A DNA stretch of 51,164 bases from Salegentibacter holothuriorum (GTDB lineage Bacteria > Bacteroidota > Bacteroidia > Flavobacteriales > Flavobacteriaceae): positions 1 to 51,164 of the forward strand of contig NZ_FUYY01000011.1 of NCBI RefSeq assembly GCF_900168045.1, in the 5' to 3' direction. Below are positions 17,324 to 25,595 of this stretch, one piece after another. The position numbers and the translations under genes were made by a program. Every line of letters starts with the position of its first letter. Position 1 is the stretch's first letter. The notes below the pieces were generated by a model. It saw nothing but the letters and a program-made list of their open reading frames with translations, searched no databases and was not told the origin of the DNA.

Positions 17324-18300
17324 TAATCTAGCGATTGGTTTTCTTGTTGTGCTTTTTCCAGAACCTTGTCAAACTCTTCGGGAGAAAGATGGCCATAGTA
17401 AAAGTTAATCGGGTTAATTCGGCGGTCATCCTTAAAGATTTCATAGTGCAAATGTGGTCCCTGGGACCTGCCGGTACTACCTATATAGCCTATAATGTCC
17501 CCACGTTGTACGCGTTGCCCAACCCTTACATTATATTTGTATAAATGGGCGTATAGGCTGGTGTATCCATAGCCGTGGTCTATTCTTATATGATTTCCAT
17601 ATCCGGTAGATCTATTGTCGGCTCTGGTTATACGGCCATTTCCGGTAGCATAAATGGGTGTGCCCCTAGGAGCAGTAAAATCCATCCCATGATGAAATTT
17701 CCTTACTTTTGTAAACGGATCGGTTCTCCAGCCGTAACCGGAAGCAATCCTGCTTAGATCTTCATTTTTTACAGGCTGTATTGCTGGAACGGCAGATAAT
17801 AAACTTTCTTTTTCTTTAGCCAATTCGGCAATTTCATCTAAAGATTTAGATTGTACTACCAACTGCTTGCTAAGAATATCCATTCGTTTGCTGGTCTCAA
17901 TAATCAATTTAGAGTTGTCAAATCCTTCCAGGTCTTTATAGCGGTTTATCCCACCAAACCCTGCAAGCCTTTGCTCTTCAGGAATAGGATTCACTTCAAA
18001 ATATACCCGGTAAATATTATTATCCCTATCTTCAATATTGGCAAGTACATTCTGGATCTGACTCATTTTTTTATTAAGCAAACCATATTGTAACTCCATA
18101 TTTTGGAGTTCTCGTTTTAGTGCTTTTTCTTTAGGCGTCTCAATCTGCGGAATATTTAAATAAATAACCAGTAATAGAAAACCGGCAAGGAAAGATCCTA
18201 ACACACTAAGCAATACAATCCCTATTCGGCGGCCTTTTCGGCGTTCAATTTTTCTGTAGGATTGCGTCTCGCTATCGTAATGATATTTAACCTTCGACAT
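17323..18300 (-). CDS. M23 family metalloendopeptidase (peptidoglycan hydrolase), membrane-anchored
   Basis: A 325-residue protein: a basic cytoplasmic stretch, one membrane helix (about 27-49), a coiled-coil segment (about 57-95) and a C-terminal LytM/M23 domain from about residue 190. The zinc ligands are visible in HHGMD and the HLHYE motif of GPHLHYEIF, with ASGYGWRTDPF as the domain start. It probably cuts cross-links in the periplasmic peptidoglycan. It is the first gene of the MerR-LemA-TPM-TPM operon and is divergent from alaS. Confidence 0.95.
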   Translation of the reverse strand: MSKVKYHYDSETQSYRKIERRKGRRIGIVLLSVLGSFLAGFLLLVIYLNIPQIETPKEKALKRELQNMELQYGLLNKKMSQIQNVLANIEDRDNNIYRVYFEVNPIPEEQRLAGFGGINRYKDLEGFDNSKLIIETSKRMDILSKQLVVQSKSLDEIAELAKEKESLLSAVPAIQPVKNEDLSRIASGYGWRTDPFTKVRKFHHGMDFTAPRGTPIYATGNGRITRADNRSTGYGNHIRIDHGYGYTSLYAHLYKYNVRVGQRVQRGDIIGYIGSTGRSQGPHLHYEIFKDDRRINPINFYYGHLSPEEFDKVLEKAQQENQSLD

Positions 18301-18315
18301 GAGTCAAATTTATGC

Positions 18316-18323
18316 TATTTTTG
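18316..18323 (+). promoter_or_regulatory. -7-like promoter box for alaS
   Basis: TATTTTTG fits the TAnnTTTG consensus in the 131-base space between the divergent M23 and alaS genes, giving alaS a leader of about 100 bases. No clear -33 box is visible. Confidence 0.4.
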
Positions 18324-18431
18324 CCAACAATACTAAGCAATTACCGTGCTAAGTTAAGTCTGGTAAACGAACAAATATAGGAAATTGTTGCAGCACCAAC
18401 ACAATTAATAATTTAAGATTAGATTAAGTAG

Positions 18432-21041
18432 ATGAAATCTCAGGAAATAAGAAGCCAGTTTTTAGAATTTTTTAAGTCCAAATCTCATAAAATCGTTCCT
18501 TCGGCGCCAATGGTGCTAAAAGACGATCCTACGCTTATGTTTACCAATGCTGGGATGGTTCAGTTTAAGGAGTATTTTCTGGGAAATAGTAAGCCTTCCA
18601 GTTCTCGTCTTACCGATAGTCAAAAATGCCTTCGTGTAAGCGGGAAACATAACGATTTGGAAGAAGTTGGGATGGATACCTACCATCACACAATGTTTGA
18701 GATGTTAGGAAACTGGAGCTTTGGCGATTATTTTAAGAAGGAAGCTATACAGTGGTCCTGGGAATTGTTAACCGAAGTTTTTAAAATTGCTCCAGAAAAT
18801 CTTTATGTTTCTGTTTTTGAAGGAAGCAAAGAAGATAAATTAGGTTTAGATACCGAAGCCCTGGATCTTTGGAAAGAAATTGTTCCTGAAGATCGTATTG
18901 TATATGGGGATAAAAAGGATAATTTTTGGGAAATGGGAGACCAGGGACCCTGCGGGCCTTGTTCTGAAATTCATATTGATATTCGATCTGAAGCTGAAAA
19001 AGCTAAAAAACCTGGAAGAGAATTGGTGAATGAAGATCACCCGCAGGTAATAGAGATCTGGAACCTGGTTTTTATGCAATATAATAGAAAAGCCGATGGT
19101 TCTCTGGTAGAATTACCTGCTAAGCATATTGATACCGGGATGGGCTTTGAGCGTTTATGTACCGTCTTACAGGCAAAACAATCTAATTACGATACCGATG
19201 TTTTTACCCCGTTAATTGCTGAACTTGAAAAAATCACCAACTCCCCATACGGAAAATCAGAAAAAACCGATATCGCGATTCGCGTGATTGCAGATCACGT
19301 GAGAGCGGTAGCTTTTTCTATTGCCGATGGCCAGCTGCCTTCAAATACAGGCGCAGGCTATGTAATTAGAAGAATTTTAAGACGTGCCATTCGCTACGGA
19401 TTTACGTTTTTAGATACTAAAGAGCCTTTTATTTATAAGTTGGTAGCAGTGCTAAGCAAACAAATGGGCGAAGCATTTCCTGAACTTAAATCTCAAAAAA
19501 CCTTATGTGAAAACGTAATTAGGGAAGAAGAACAGTCTTTTTTAAGGACATTAGATCAGGGTTTGATTTTACTGGAAAATATAATTTCAGAAACCAAAGG
19601 AAAAACCGTTTCTGGGAAAAAAGCATTTGAGCTTTATGATACTTTTGGTTTCCCTATAGATCTAACTGCGCTGATTTTACGTGAACGCGGATTCGATCTT
19701 GATCAAAAGGAATTTGAAGTTCAACTTAAAGAACAAAAAGACAGGTCTCGTGCGGCAACCCAGGTTACTGCCGGAGATTGGGAGGAAATAAATCCGGTAA
19801 ATGCTGATGCATTTGTGGGTTATGATCATTTAGAAGCAGAAGCCCAAATTGCACGATACCGAAAAGTGGAAAGCAAAAAAGGGGCATTATATCAGATTGT
19901 ACTTACGCAAACTCCGTTTTACCCGGAAGGTGGCGGCCAGGTTGGAGATAAAGGTTTCCTGGTAGATAGTGAAAACAATAAGATTGAAATTACTGATACT
20001 AAAAAGGAAAACAACTTAATTGTTCATTTTGCTAAATCGCTTCCTAAGAATCCAAAAGGTAAATTTAAGGCGGTTGTAAATTCAAAAAATCGTGCAGCTA
20101 CGGCGGCTAATCATACCGCTACGCATTTACTGCACCAGGCGCTTCGTGAAGTTTTGGGAACTCACGTAGAGCAAAAAGGTTCTCTGGTTAAAGGAGATTA
20201 TTTGCGTTTTGATTTTTCTCATTTCAGCAAGGTTAACAAAGCTGAACTTGAGCAAGTTGAAAAACTCGTAAATCAGCGTATTAACGAGCAATTGCCTTTA
20301 GAAGAGCATAGAAGTATTCCATTTAAGGAAGCTGTGAACCAGGGCGCTTTGGCGCTTTTTGGTGAAAAATACGGGGATGCTGTTCGTGCCATTCGTTTTG
20401 GAGAATCTATGGAGCTTTGTGGTGGGATTCATGTAAAGAATACTTCAGAAATATGGCATTTTAAAATCACCTCTGAAGGCGCTGTAGCTTCTGGAATTAG
20501 GAGGATTGAAGCGATTACAGGGGAAGCTGTAAAAGATTATTTTGCTAACCAGGATGAGGTTTTAGAGGAAATAAAAACGCAACTTAAAAATGCAAAAGAC
20601 CCGGTAAAAGCGGTAAATACTTTACAGGACGAAAATGCAGCATTAAAAAAGCAGGTGGAAGCTTTGCTAAAAGATAAAGCCAAAAACCTAAAAGCCGAAT
20701 TAAAGTCTGAAATTTCTGAAATAAACGGAGTCAATTTCCTGGCTAAAAAGGTTGATCTTGATGCCGGTGGCATAAAAGACCTTGCTTTCCAGTTAGGGGA
20801 TGAATTTGATAATTTATTTTTGTTATTTGGGACCGAGCAAAATGGAAAAGCACTTTTAAGCTGCTATATTTCTAAAGACCTGGCAAAAGAAAAAGACCTG
20901 CACGCAGGGAAAATCGTAAAAGACCTGGGCAAATATATTCAAGGCGGTGGCGGTGGCCAGCCGTTTTTTGCAACTGCGGGTGGTAAAAAACCGGAAGGAA
21001 TTAATGAGGCTTTGCAGGAATCGCAGGTTTATGTAAAATAA
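18432..21041 (+). CDS. alaS: Alanyl-tRNA synthetase
   Basis: The 869-residue enzyme joins alanine to tRNA-Ala. It has the class II catalytic domain starting [20 protein letters not shown] with motif 2 in [18 protein letters not shown], the editing domain with the zinc-binding HTATHLLH and CGGIHV elements, and the C-terminal C-Ala domain with the glycine-rich [14 protein letters not shown] segment. Length and domain order are standard. The ATG at 18432 gives the usual AlaRS N-terminus. Confidence 0.99.
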   Translation: MKSQEIRSQFLEFFKSKSHKIVPSAPMVLKDDPTLMFTNAGMVQFKEYFLGNSKPSSSRLTDSQKCLRVSGKHNDLEEVGMDTYHHTMFEMLGNWSFGDYFKKEAIQWSWELLTEVFKIAPENLYVSVFEGSKEDKLGLDTEALDLWKEIVPEDRIVYGDKKDNFWEMGDQGPCGPCSEIHIDIRSEAEKAKKPGRELVNEDHPQVIEIWNLVFMQYNRKADGSLVELPAKHIDTGMGFERLCTVLQAKQSNYDTDVFTPLIAELEKITNSPYGKSEKTDIAIRVIADHVRAVAFSIADGQLPSNTGAGYVIRRILRRAIRYGFTFLDTKEPFIYKLVAVLSKQMGEAFPELKSQKTLCENVIREEEQSFLRTLDQGLILLENIISETKGKTVSGKKAFELYDTFGFPIDLTALILRERGFDLDQKEFEVQLKEQKDRSRAATQVTAGDWEEINPVNADAFVGYDHLEAEAQIARYRKVESKKGALYQIVLTQTPFYPEGGGQVGDKGFLVDSENNKIEITDTKKENNLIVHFAKSLPKNPKGKFKAVVNSKNRAATAANHTATHLLHQALREVLGTHVEQKGSLVKGDYLRFDFSHFSKVNKAELEQVEKLVNQRINEQLPLEEHRSIPFKEAVNQGALALFGEKYGDAVRAIRFGESMELCGGIHVKNTSEIWHFKITSEGAVASGIRRIEAITGEAVKDYFANQDEVLEEIKTQLKNAKDPVKAVNTLQDENAALKKQVEALLKDKAKNLKAELKSEISEINGVNFLAKKVDLDAGGIKDLAFQLGDEFDNLFLLFGTEQNGKALLSCYISKDLAKEKDLHAGKIVKDLGKYIQGGGGGQPFFATAGGKKPEGINEALQESQVYVK

Positions 21042-21052
21042 AGCACGAGGAT

Positions 21053-21194
21053 GTCTGAAAAGTCTATTTTCGTCAAGCTGAACTTGTTTCAGCTTCTAAC
21101 ATATTTTTTGATTACCAGTACGTTAGATCCCCGATAAAAATCGGGACAGGCTATGAAATAAATTCAAGATGACGGTTTTTATACCTTTTCAGAC
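21053..21194. repeat. MITE-like intergenic element, copy 2
   Basis: A 142-base element with perfect 10-base terminal inverted repeats, GTCTGAAAAG (21053-21062) and CTTTTCAGAC (21185-21194). Subterminal arms (CGTCAAGCTGAACTTGTTTC versus the complement of GAAATAAATTCAAGATGACG) also pair imperfectly. An inner hairpin CCCGAT / ATCGGG around AAAA occupies the same place as CCCCGAA / TTCGGGG in copy 1. It lies between alaS and the GSCFA gene, contains no coding frame, and has no transposase nearby. Confidence 0.75.
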
Positions 21195-21212
21195 AGGTTC
21201 TATATAAATTCT

Positions 21213-22181
21213 ATGGAATTCAGGACCAAAATACCTATAAACGAGGCTGAACCTAAGATAGATTATAAGTCTAAGATCTTTCTTATTGGTTCCTGTTTTG
21301 TAGAGAATATTGGAAAAAAACTGGACTTCTATAAGTTACAAAATTCACAGAATCCCTTCGGTATTTTATTCCATCCTTTAGCTATTGAAAAGTTTTTTAA
21401 GAAGCTTAGTGAAGACGAGCTTTATACTGAAAGTGATATTTTTGAATATCAGGAACGTTGGCATTGTTTTGATGCTCATTCTTCCTTAAGTGATCCTGAT
21501 GCTGTGGTTTTACTGAAGAACCTAAATTCAGCATTAAAGAACGCTCTTGAATTCTTAAAACAAAGTTCACATTTGATCATTACTTTGGGTACGGCCTGGA
21601 GTTACTATCATTTGGAAAGCAATCAGAGTGTAGCTAATTGTCATAAAGTTCCTCAGAAGAAATTTAGGAAGGAACTACAGTCAGTGGAAGAGATAGAAGT
21701 TTCTTTGAGTAATATTATATTCTTCCTCGAAGAAATTAATCCTACAATTACTGTGATTTTTACAGTTTCTCCGGTGCGGCATATCAAAGATGGGTTTGTT
21801 GAGAACCAACGAAGCAAGGCGCACTTAATTACCGCAATCCATAATCTATTAGAAAATAAAAAATCAATTTTCCCTTTGGGGATTAGGGAGCTTTATTTTC
21901 CATCCTATGAACTGATGATGGACGAGCTTAGGGATTATAGGTTTTATGCTGAAGACATGCTGCATCCTTCACCAATGGCCATAGATTATATTTGGGAACG
22001 ATTTATACAGACCTGGTTTTCTAAAAATTCTTTTGCAATTTTAAAAGAGGTGAGAAACATTCAAAATGGCCTGGCGCATCGTCCATTTAACCCTAATTCT
22101 AAAGCGCATTCCCGCTTTTTAGAGAAATTAAAATCTCAAATTTCTATGCTTAAAAAGCACTACCCTCATTTGGATTTCTAG
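21213..22181 (+). CDS. GSCFA domain protein (putative SGNH-like esterase)
   Basis: A 322-residue protein whose FLIGSCFVENIG (about 23-34) is the signature that names the GSCFA family, followed by NPFGILFHPLAIEKF. The family is related to SGNH/GDSL hydrolases; ITLGTAW and a C-terminal D-x-x-H-like element in AEDMLHPS fit such a fold. No signal peptide is seen. The substrate is unknown. The start lies 18 bases after the MITE-like element. Confidence 0.9.
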   Translation: MEFRTKIPINEAEPKIDYKSKIFLIGSCFVENIGKKLDFYKLQNSQNPFGILFHPLAIEKFFKKLSEDELYTESDIFEYQERWHCFDAHSSLSDPDAVVLLKNLNSALKNALEFLKQSSHLIITLGTAWSYYHLESNQSVANCHKVPQKKFRKELQSVEEIEVSLSNIIFFLEEINPTITVIFTVSPVRHIKDGFVENQRSKAHLITAIHNLLENKKSIFPLGIRELYFPSYELMMDELRDYRFYAEDMLHPSPMAIDYIWERFIQTWFSKNSFAILKEVRNIQNGLAHRPFNPNSKAHSRFLEKLKSQISMLKKHYPHLDF

Positions 22182-22221
22182 ATTAAATTCGTTAAAAAAA
22201 TTCTTTAATATTATTTTTCTC

Positions 22222-22253
22222 TTGACTTTGTATAGAAATATTTTGTATTTTTA
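22222..22253 (+). promoter_or_regulatory. Candidate promoter of an intergenic transcript
   Basis: TTG at 22222-22224 (a -33-like box) and TATTTTTA at 22246-22253 (one mismatch to TAnnTTTG) are separated by 21 bases, within the range seen for Bacteroidota promoters. No gene starts near; the nearest ATG is over 200 bases on. Confidence 0.35.
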
Positions 22254-22259
22254 ATTAGA

Positions 22260-22405
22260 ATTTAAGGTGTAAGTCCTTGAAAATTAAAGGCTGAAAAGTC
22301 TGATTTTATTGGATGAATATCTTAATTCGTTTTCTAGAATTTGTTGGGGTAGATTTTAGAAATTTTAAAAACTTATGGACGGGTGGGGCCGTCCATAAGT
22401 ATTTT
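22260..22405 (+). ncRNA. Candidate small RNA or long 3'/5' untranslated element
   Basis: The interval between the GSCFA and DUF4230 genes carries a promoter-like sequence, about 110 bases of moderate structure, and then a strong 12-bp perfect hairpin, ACTTATGGACGG (22371-22382) with CCGTCCATAAGT (22389-22400) around GTGGGG, followed by ATTTTAT. A separate promoter-like box (AATCTTTG, 22444-22451) lies between the hairpin and the DUF4230 start, so the hairpin looks like the end of its own transcript. I do not recognise a known RNA family. Confidence 0.35.
22371..22405 (+). terminator. Strong GC-rich hairpin, probable terminator
   Basis: The 12-bp stem described for the candidate small RNA is followed by only a short T run (ATTTTATA), so termination is likely but not certain. 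It lies 190 bases past the GSCFA stop codon. Confidence 0.55.
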
Positions 22406-22473
22406 ATATAGATAAGGTTTTCTTCAGAAACCCCAAAATTTGCAATCTTTGTACCTTTAGAAAAAATTGATAA

Positions 22474-23088
22474 ATGAGAAATTTTCTTATTGGAGCTTTT
22501 CTGGTATTACTGGTTGTTTTCGGCTTACGTTATTGTGAAAATAGAAATCAGGAACGGGATGAATTAGAAGAAAGCACCGCCTTGTTACAGCAACAAATAA
22601 AAAATGTTGGTAAACTAGTAGTGACTGAGGGTACTTTTTCGCAGGTATATTCCTACAAAAATTCAAAAAAGTTTTATCTCGATATCTTTTCGGCTAGAAA
22701 GAAGGCACTTATTATTGTAAATGCAAGCGTAACGGTAGCTTACGATCTTAGTAAGTTGAGGACTGAAATTGATGAAGAAAATAAGATTGTGCGTATTACC
22801 GCTATTCCTAAAGAAGAAATCACAATAAACCCCGAGATTAAATATTATGATGTTACCCAGGATTATTTAAACCAGTTTGATGCTGAAGATCATAACAAAA
22901 TTAAAAACCGAATAGATAAATCTATCAGGGAAAAGGTAGAAGCATCTTCATTGAAGTCTAATGCTAAAAATAGGTTGATTAGTGAATTGCAAAAGATCTA
23001 TATTTTAACCAATTCTATGGGCTGGACACTGCAATACAACGATCAGAGATTTAATGATTCAGAAGAATTGGAAAAGATAAAGCTTTAA
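22474..23088 (+). CDS. DUF4230 domain protein, membrane-anchored
   Basis: A 204-residue protein with one N-terminal membrane helix (residues 3-20, ending at LRYCEN) and a DUF4230 domain: residues about 50-90 contain VVTEGTFSQVYSYKNSKKFY and KKALIIVNASVTVAYDLSKL, then a predicted helical C-terminal part. The bulk would lie outside the cytoplasm. The family has no established function. It appears to be a single-gene unit with a -7-like box at 22444-22451; a short inverted repeat CTCGAT/ATCGAG follows its stop. Confidence 0.88.
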   Translation: MRNFLIGAFLVLLVVFGLRYCENRNQERDELEESTALLQQQIKNVGKLVVTEGTFSQVYSYKNSKKFYLDIFSARKKALIIVNASVTVAYDLSKLRTEIDEENKIVRITAIPKEEITINPEIKYYDVTQDYLNQFDAEDHNKIKNRIDKSIREKVEASSLKSNAKNRLISELQKIYILTNSMGWTLQYNDQRFNDSEELEKIKL

Positions 23089-23156
23089 CTACTCGATAAT
23101 CGAGATTAAATTCTATTAGATAATTGATTGAGCCTTCAAATTTTATGGGATCAAGC

Positions 23157-24911
23157 TTATTTCACCAGTTCTGCATCAATTAGATTAACTCCCCCATCAA
23201 TTAAATGCGAAATATCGGGTCTCCGGGATTTTACATTCTCTAAATTTTGTAATGCTTCTTTCGCGAGTTTTTCATCTTTTCCTACTGCTAGTTCATAAAC
23301 TTCAACAGAGAGCAACCAATCTTTTGGATGCCCTTTTTTTACAAGCTCTAAAGCAGCATCCAGAGAGAATTTAGCATTCTTTCCCTCTCTAATATTTCTA
23401 ACCGAAGCGTACAGAGAAGCAAGTTCTTCACGCTCTGGGGTTACTTTACTCTTAATTGTTGTACTGGAAGTTTTATGCGTAATCAAATCGAACGAAAGAC
23501 TATCGGCAGGTCCCGCAAATGCCGAAATTACTTCTTTTCCAATAGCCATATCGTACTTGCCCCATTCGGGTTTAAAAAGAACTTCATCGCCATAAGTGAC
23601 TGTGCAATTTTTAAGACTTATAAGGATTATTTTTCCCTGCAGGTTCCTGGTGCCGGTAATAATTTCTCCAGTTACATTTATACCTCCTTCAAACTCCAAC
23701 GCTATCTTTTTTCCTTCATAAATTCCATAAGCGCTAAGATCGCGCGGACTCATATCTTCAATGGCTAAATTGATTCCTTTTAAAGCACCAATTGGAGAGC
23801 CAAAGCCTTCTTTATGATTTTTTATACCGTGTCCAACCAGTTCTTTTTCCCGGTATGAAAGAGCTGTCTTTCCTGAAGTTTGGATGTAAATAGGCTTGCC
23901 TTCATGTTCAATGACTTTAGAAAAATCTCCCGAAATTTGCAAACCAGTACTCAATTCTATAGAGCCAAGATTTTTAGAATTTATCAATTTTTGAATTCCT
24001 TCTAATCCGCCCTTTCTTAAAGCCATTTTATTTGCAAATTCTTCTAAAACTAAACTTAAATGAGCAAAATCTGGCGTTACATATAGTTGAGGTTGAGGTT
24101 TGGTAATGTCAAACTCCTGTTTGCACGCATCTATAGAATATGGGATTTTCTTCACCTTATCTGTCATGCACCAGGCACTTTCTCCAATAGAGGATAGTAA
24201 ACCTGCACCATAAATTTTAGGATTTTCAAGTGTACCAATTAACCCGTACTCAACCGTCCACCAGTGCAGATTTCGTATTTGCGCCATTTCACTGAGTTCG
24301 GCGATTTCATTTTGAAGTTGATCCACCTTTTTCTCTGCTGCTTCAATTTCTTGTTGCGGTGTATCTTCAGCTTCTTTAATGATAGAAAGATGCCTTATGG
24401 CTTCATATATTTCATAATCCCTGGCGCTAGAAATTGCTTTGCAGCCAATTTCACCAAAACGCCTAAGATATTCGGCATATTCGGGATTGGCAATAATGGG
24501 TGCGTGGCCTGCACCTTCGTGAATAATATCGGGTGCCGGGGTATATTCTATATGCTCTAGCTGGCGAATATCGCTGGCAATTACCAAAACATTAAACGCC
24601 TGAAACTCCATAAAAGCAGCCGGTGGAATAAAACCATCTACAGCTACAGCCGCCCAGCCAATTTCTTTTAAAATTCGGTTCATTCCATACATATTTGGAA
24701 TATGATCTATAGAAATCCCGGTTTGTTTTAAGCCTTCCAAATAAGATTCGTGAGCAACTTTACTTAGGTAATCAACATTTTTGCGCATTACATAACGCCA
24801 AACTGCGTGATTAATAGGGGAATAATCATCGTAATTTTGTGGTTTTATATATTGCTGAAGATGGGCCGGCAAGCGGTCTAAAATAGGATTAGATTCGATT
24901 TTATGAAGCAT
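23157..24911 (-). CDS. Aromatic amino acid hydroxylase (phenylalanine 4-monooxygenase family), long form
   Basis: A 584-residue iron- and pterin-dependent hydroxylase. The catalytic domain has PDIIHEGAGHAPI with iron ligands H131 and H136, and the third ligand E221 in WWTVEYGLIG. In classical enzymes the second histidine and the glutamate lie about 40 residues apart; here the gap is 85, filled by a charged helical stretch (about 170-210, EIEAAEKKVDQLQNEIAEL). About 230 further residues follow the catalytic core, so the protein is twice the length of bacterial PhhA. It probably makes tyrosine from phenylalanine. It stands alone, without the pterin dehydratase gene phhB. Confidence 0.92.
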   Translation of the reverse strand: MLHKIESNPILDRLPAHLQQYIKPQNYDDYSPINHAVWRYVMRKNVDYLSKVAHESYLEGLKQTGISIDHIPNMYGMNRILKEIGWAAVAVDGFIPPAAFMEFQAFNVLVIASDIRQLEHIEYTPAPDIIHEGAGHAPIIANPEYAEYLRRFGEIGCKAISSARDYEIYEAIRHLSIIKEAEDTPQQEIEAAEKKVDQLQNEIAELSEMAQIRNLHWWTVEYGLIGTLENPKIYGAGLLSSIGESAWCMTDKVKKIPYSIDACKQEFDITKPQPQLYVTPDFAHLSLVLEEFANKMALRKGGLEGIQKLINSKNLGSIELSTGLQISGDFSKVIEHEGKPIYIQTSGKTALSYREKELVGHGIKNHKEGFGSPIGALKGINLAIEDMSPRDLSAYGIYEGKKIALEFEGGINVTGEIITGTRNLQGKIILISLKNCTVTYGDEVLFKPEWGKYDMAIGKEVISAFAGPADSLSFDLITHKTSSTTIKSKVTPEREELASLYASVRNIREGKNAKFSLDAALELVKKGHPKDWLLSVEVYELAVGKDEKLAKEALQNLENVKSRRPDISHLIDGGVNLIDAELVK

Positions 24912-24993
24912 AATTATAATTAACTAAAATTCAATATAAAGATAGGGAATTAAGCTGAAATTCGTAAAATGATAACTAAATGTGCTTAAAAAT

Positions 24994-25024
24994 AAAAACA
25001 CCCCTGTAAAAGGGGCGTTTTTGT
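24994..25024 (-). terminator. Terminator after the DUF4136 gene
   Basis: Arms AAAAAC-A-CCCCT and AGGGG-C-GTTTTT pair with one mismatch around GTAAA. On the minus strand it follows the DUF4136 stop by about 20 bases and is followed by a T-rich run. Confidence 0.75.
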
Positions 25025-25041
25025 AAAAAAAATCTGTTGGG

Positions 25042-25584
25042 TTATTTGTTCATTTCTGGAGGATACTTTTCTAGTATTTCCCGAACAATCTCATTTATTC
25101 TTTCTTGTTTTTTATTAACGTTGCTTGCTAAAGCAGCAGTACCCATTCCCTGCCAAACCAGTTCTTTTCCTTCAGCATCAATAAGATCTATATAAAGAGT
25201 GCCTTCGCTGGTGCGGTTTACGGTATTAAAGCCGGAGCCCCAGTACCATGGGTGCCAACCCCAACCATAACCCCAGCCCATCATGTTGTTCTGGTAGATA
25301 TTTATATTTTCATTCGTTTTTGTAAAAATACTAACCAAAAGATCTGGATTCTCTGATTTGGTAAAACCTTTACGCTGCATCTCGGATTCTATAGCTCTAA
25401 GGATTCTTTTTTTATCCAAATCTGAAATTTCGGCTTTGTCTATTCCGGGTTTAAAGAATGCGTAGCTTTCATATTGGTTAAAGTTTACTTCCCTGTCATA
25501 ATCTGAAGCAACCCTTACGCTACTACAGGAAGTTAGCAGTATAGCCAACAGTAAGAAAACCGGAGTAATTTTTAAGACTTTCAT
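25042..25584 (-). CDS. DUF4136 domain lipoprotein
   Basis: A 180-residue lipoprotein with lipobox LLTSCSSV. The domain opening VASDYDREVNFNQYESYAFF and the SDLDKKRILRAIESEMQRKG helix are typical of DUF4136. A tryptophan- and glycine-rich loop (MMGWGYGWGWHPWYWGSG, about residues 100-117) precedes the TLYIDLIDAEGKELVWQG strands. Function is unknown; it is probably exported to the inner face of the outer membrane. It starts 11 bases after hutU, so it likely shares its transcript. Confidence 0.92.
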   Translation of the reverse strand: MKVLKITPVFLLLAILLTSCSSVRVASDYDREVNFNQYESYAFFKPGIDKAEISDLDKKRILRAIESEMQRKGFTKSENPDLLVSIFTKTNENINIYQNNMMGWGYGWGWHPWYWGSGFNTVNRTSEGTLYIDLIDAEGKELVWQGMGTAALASNVNKKQERINEIVREILEKYPPEMNK

Positions 25585-25595
25585 AAAATATAATT

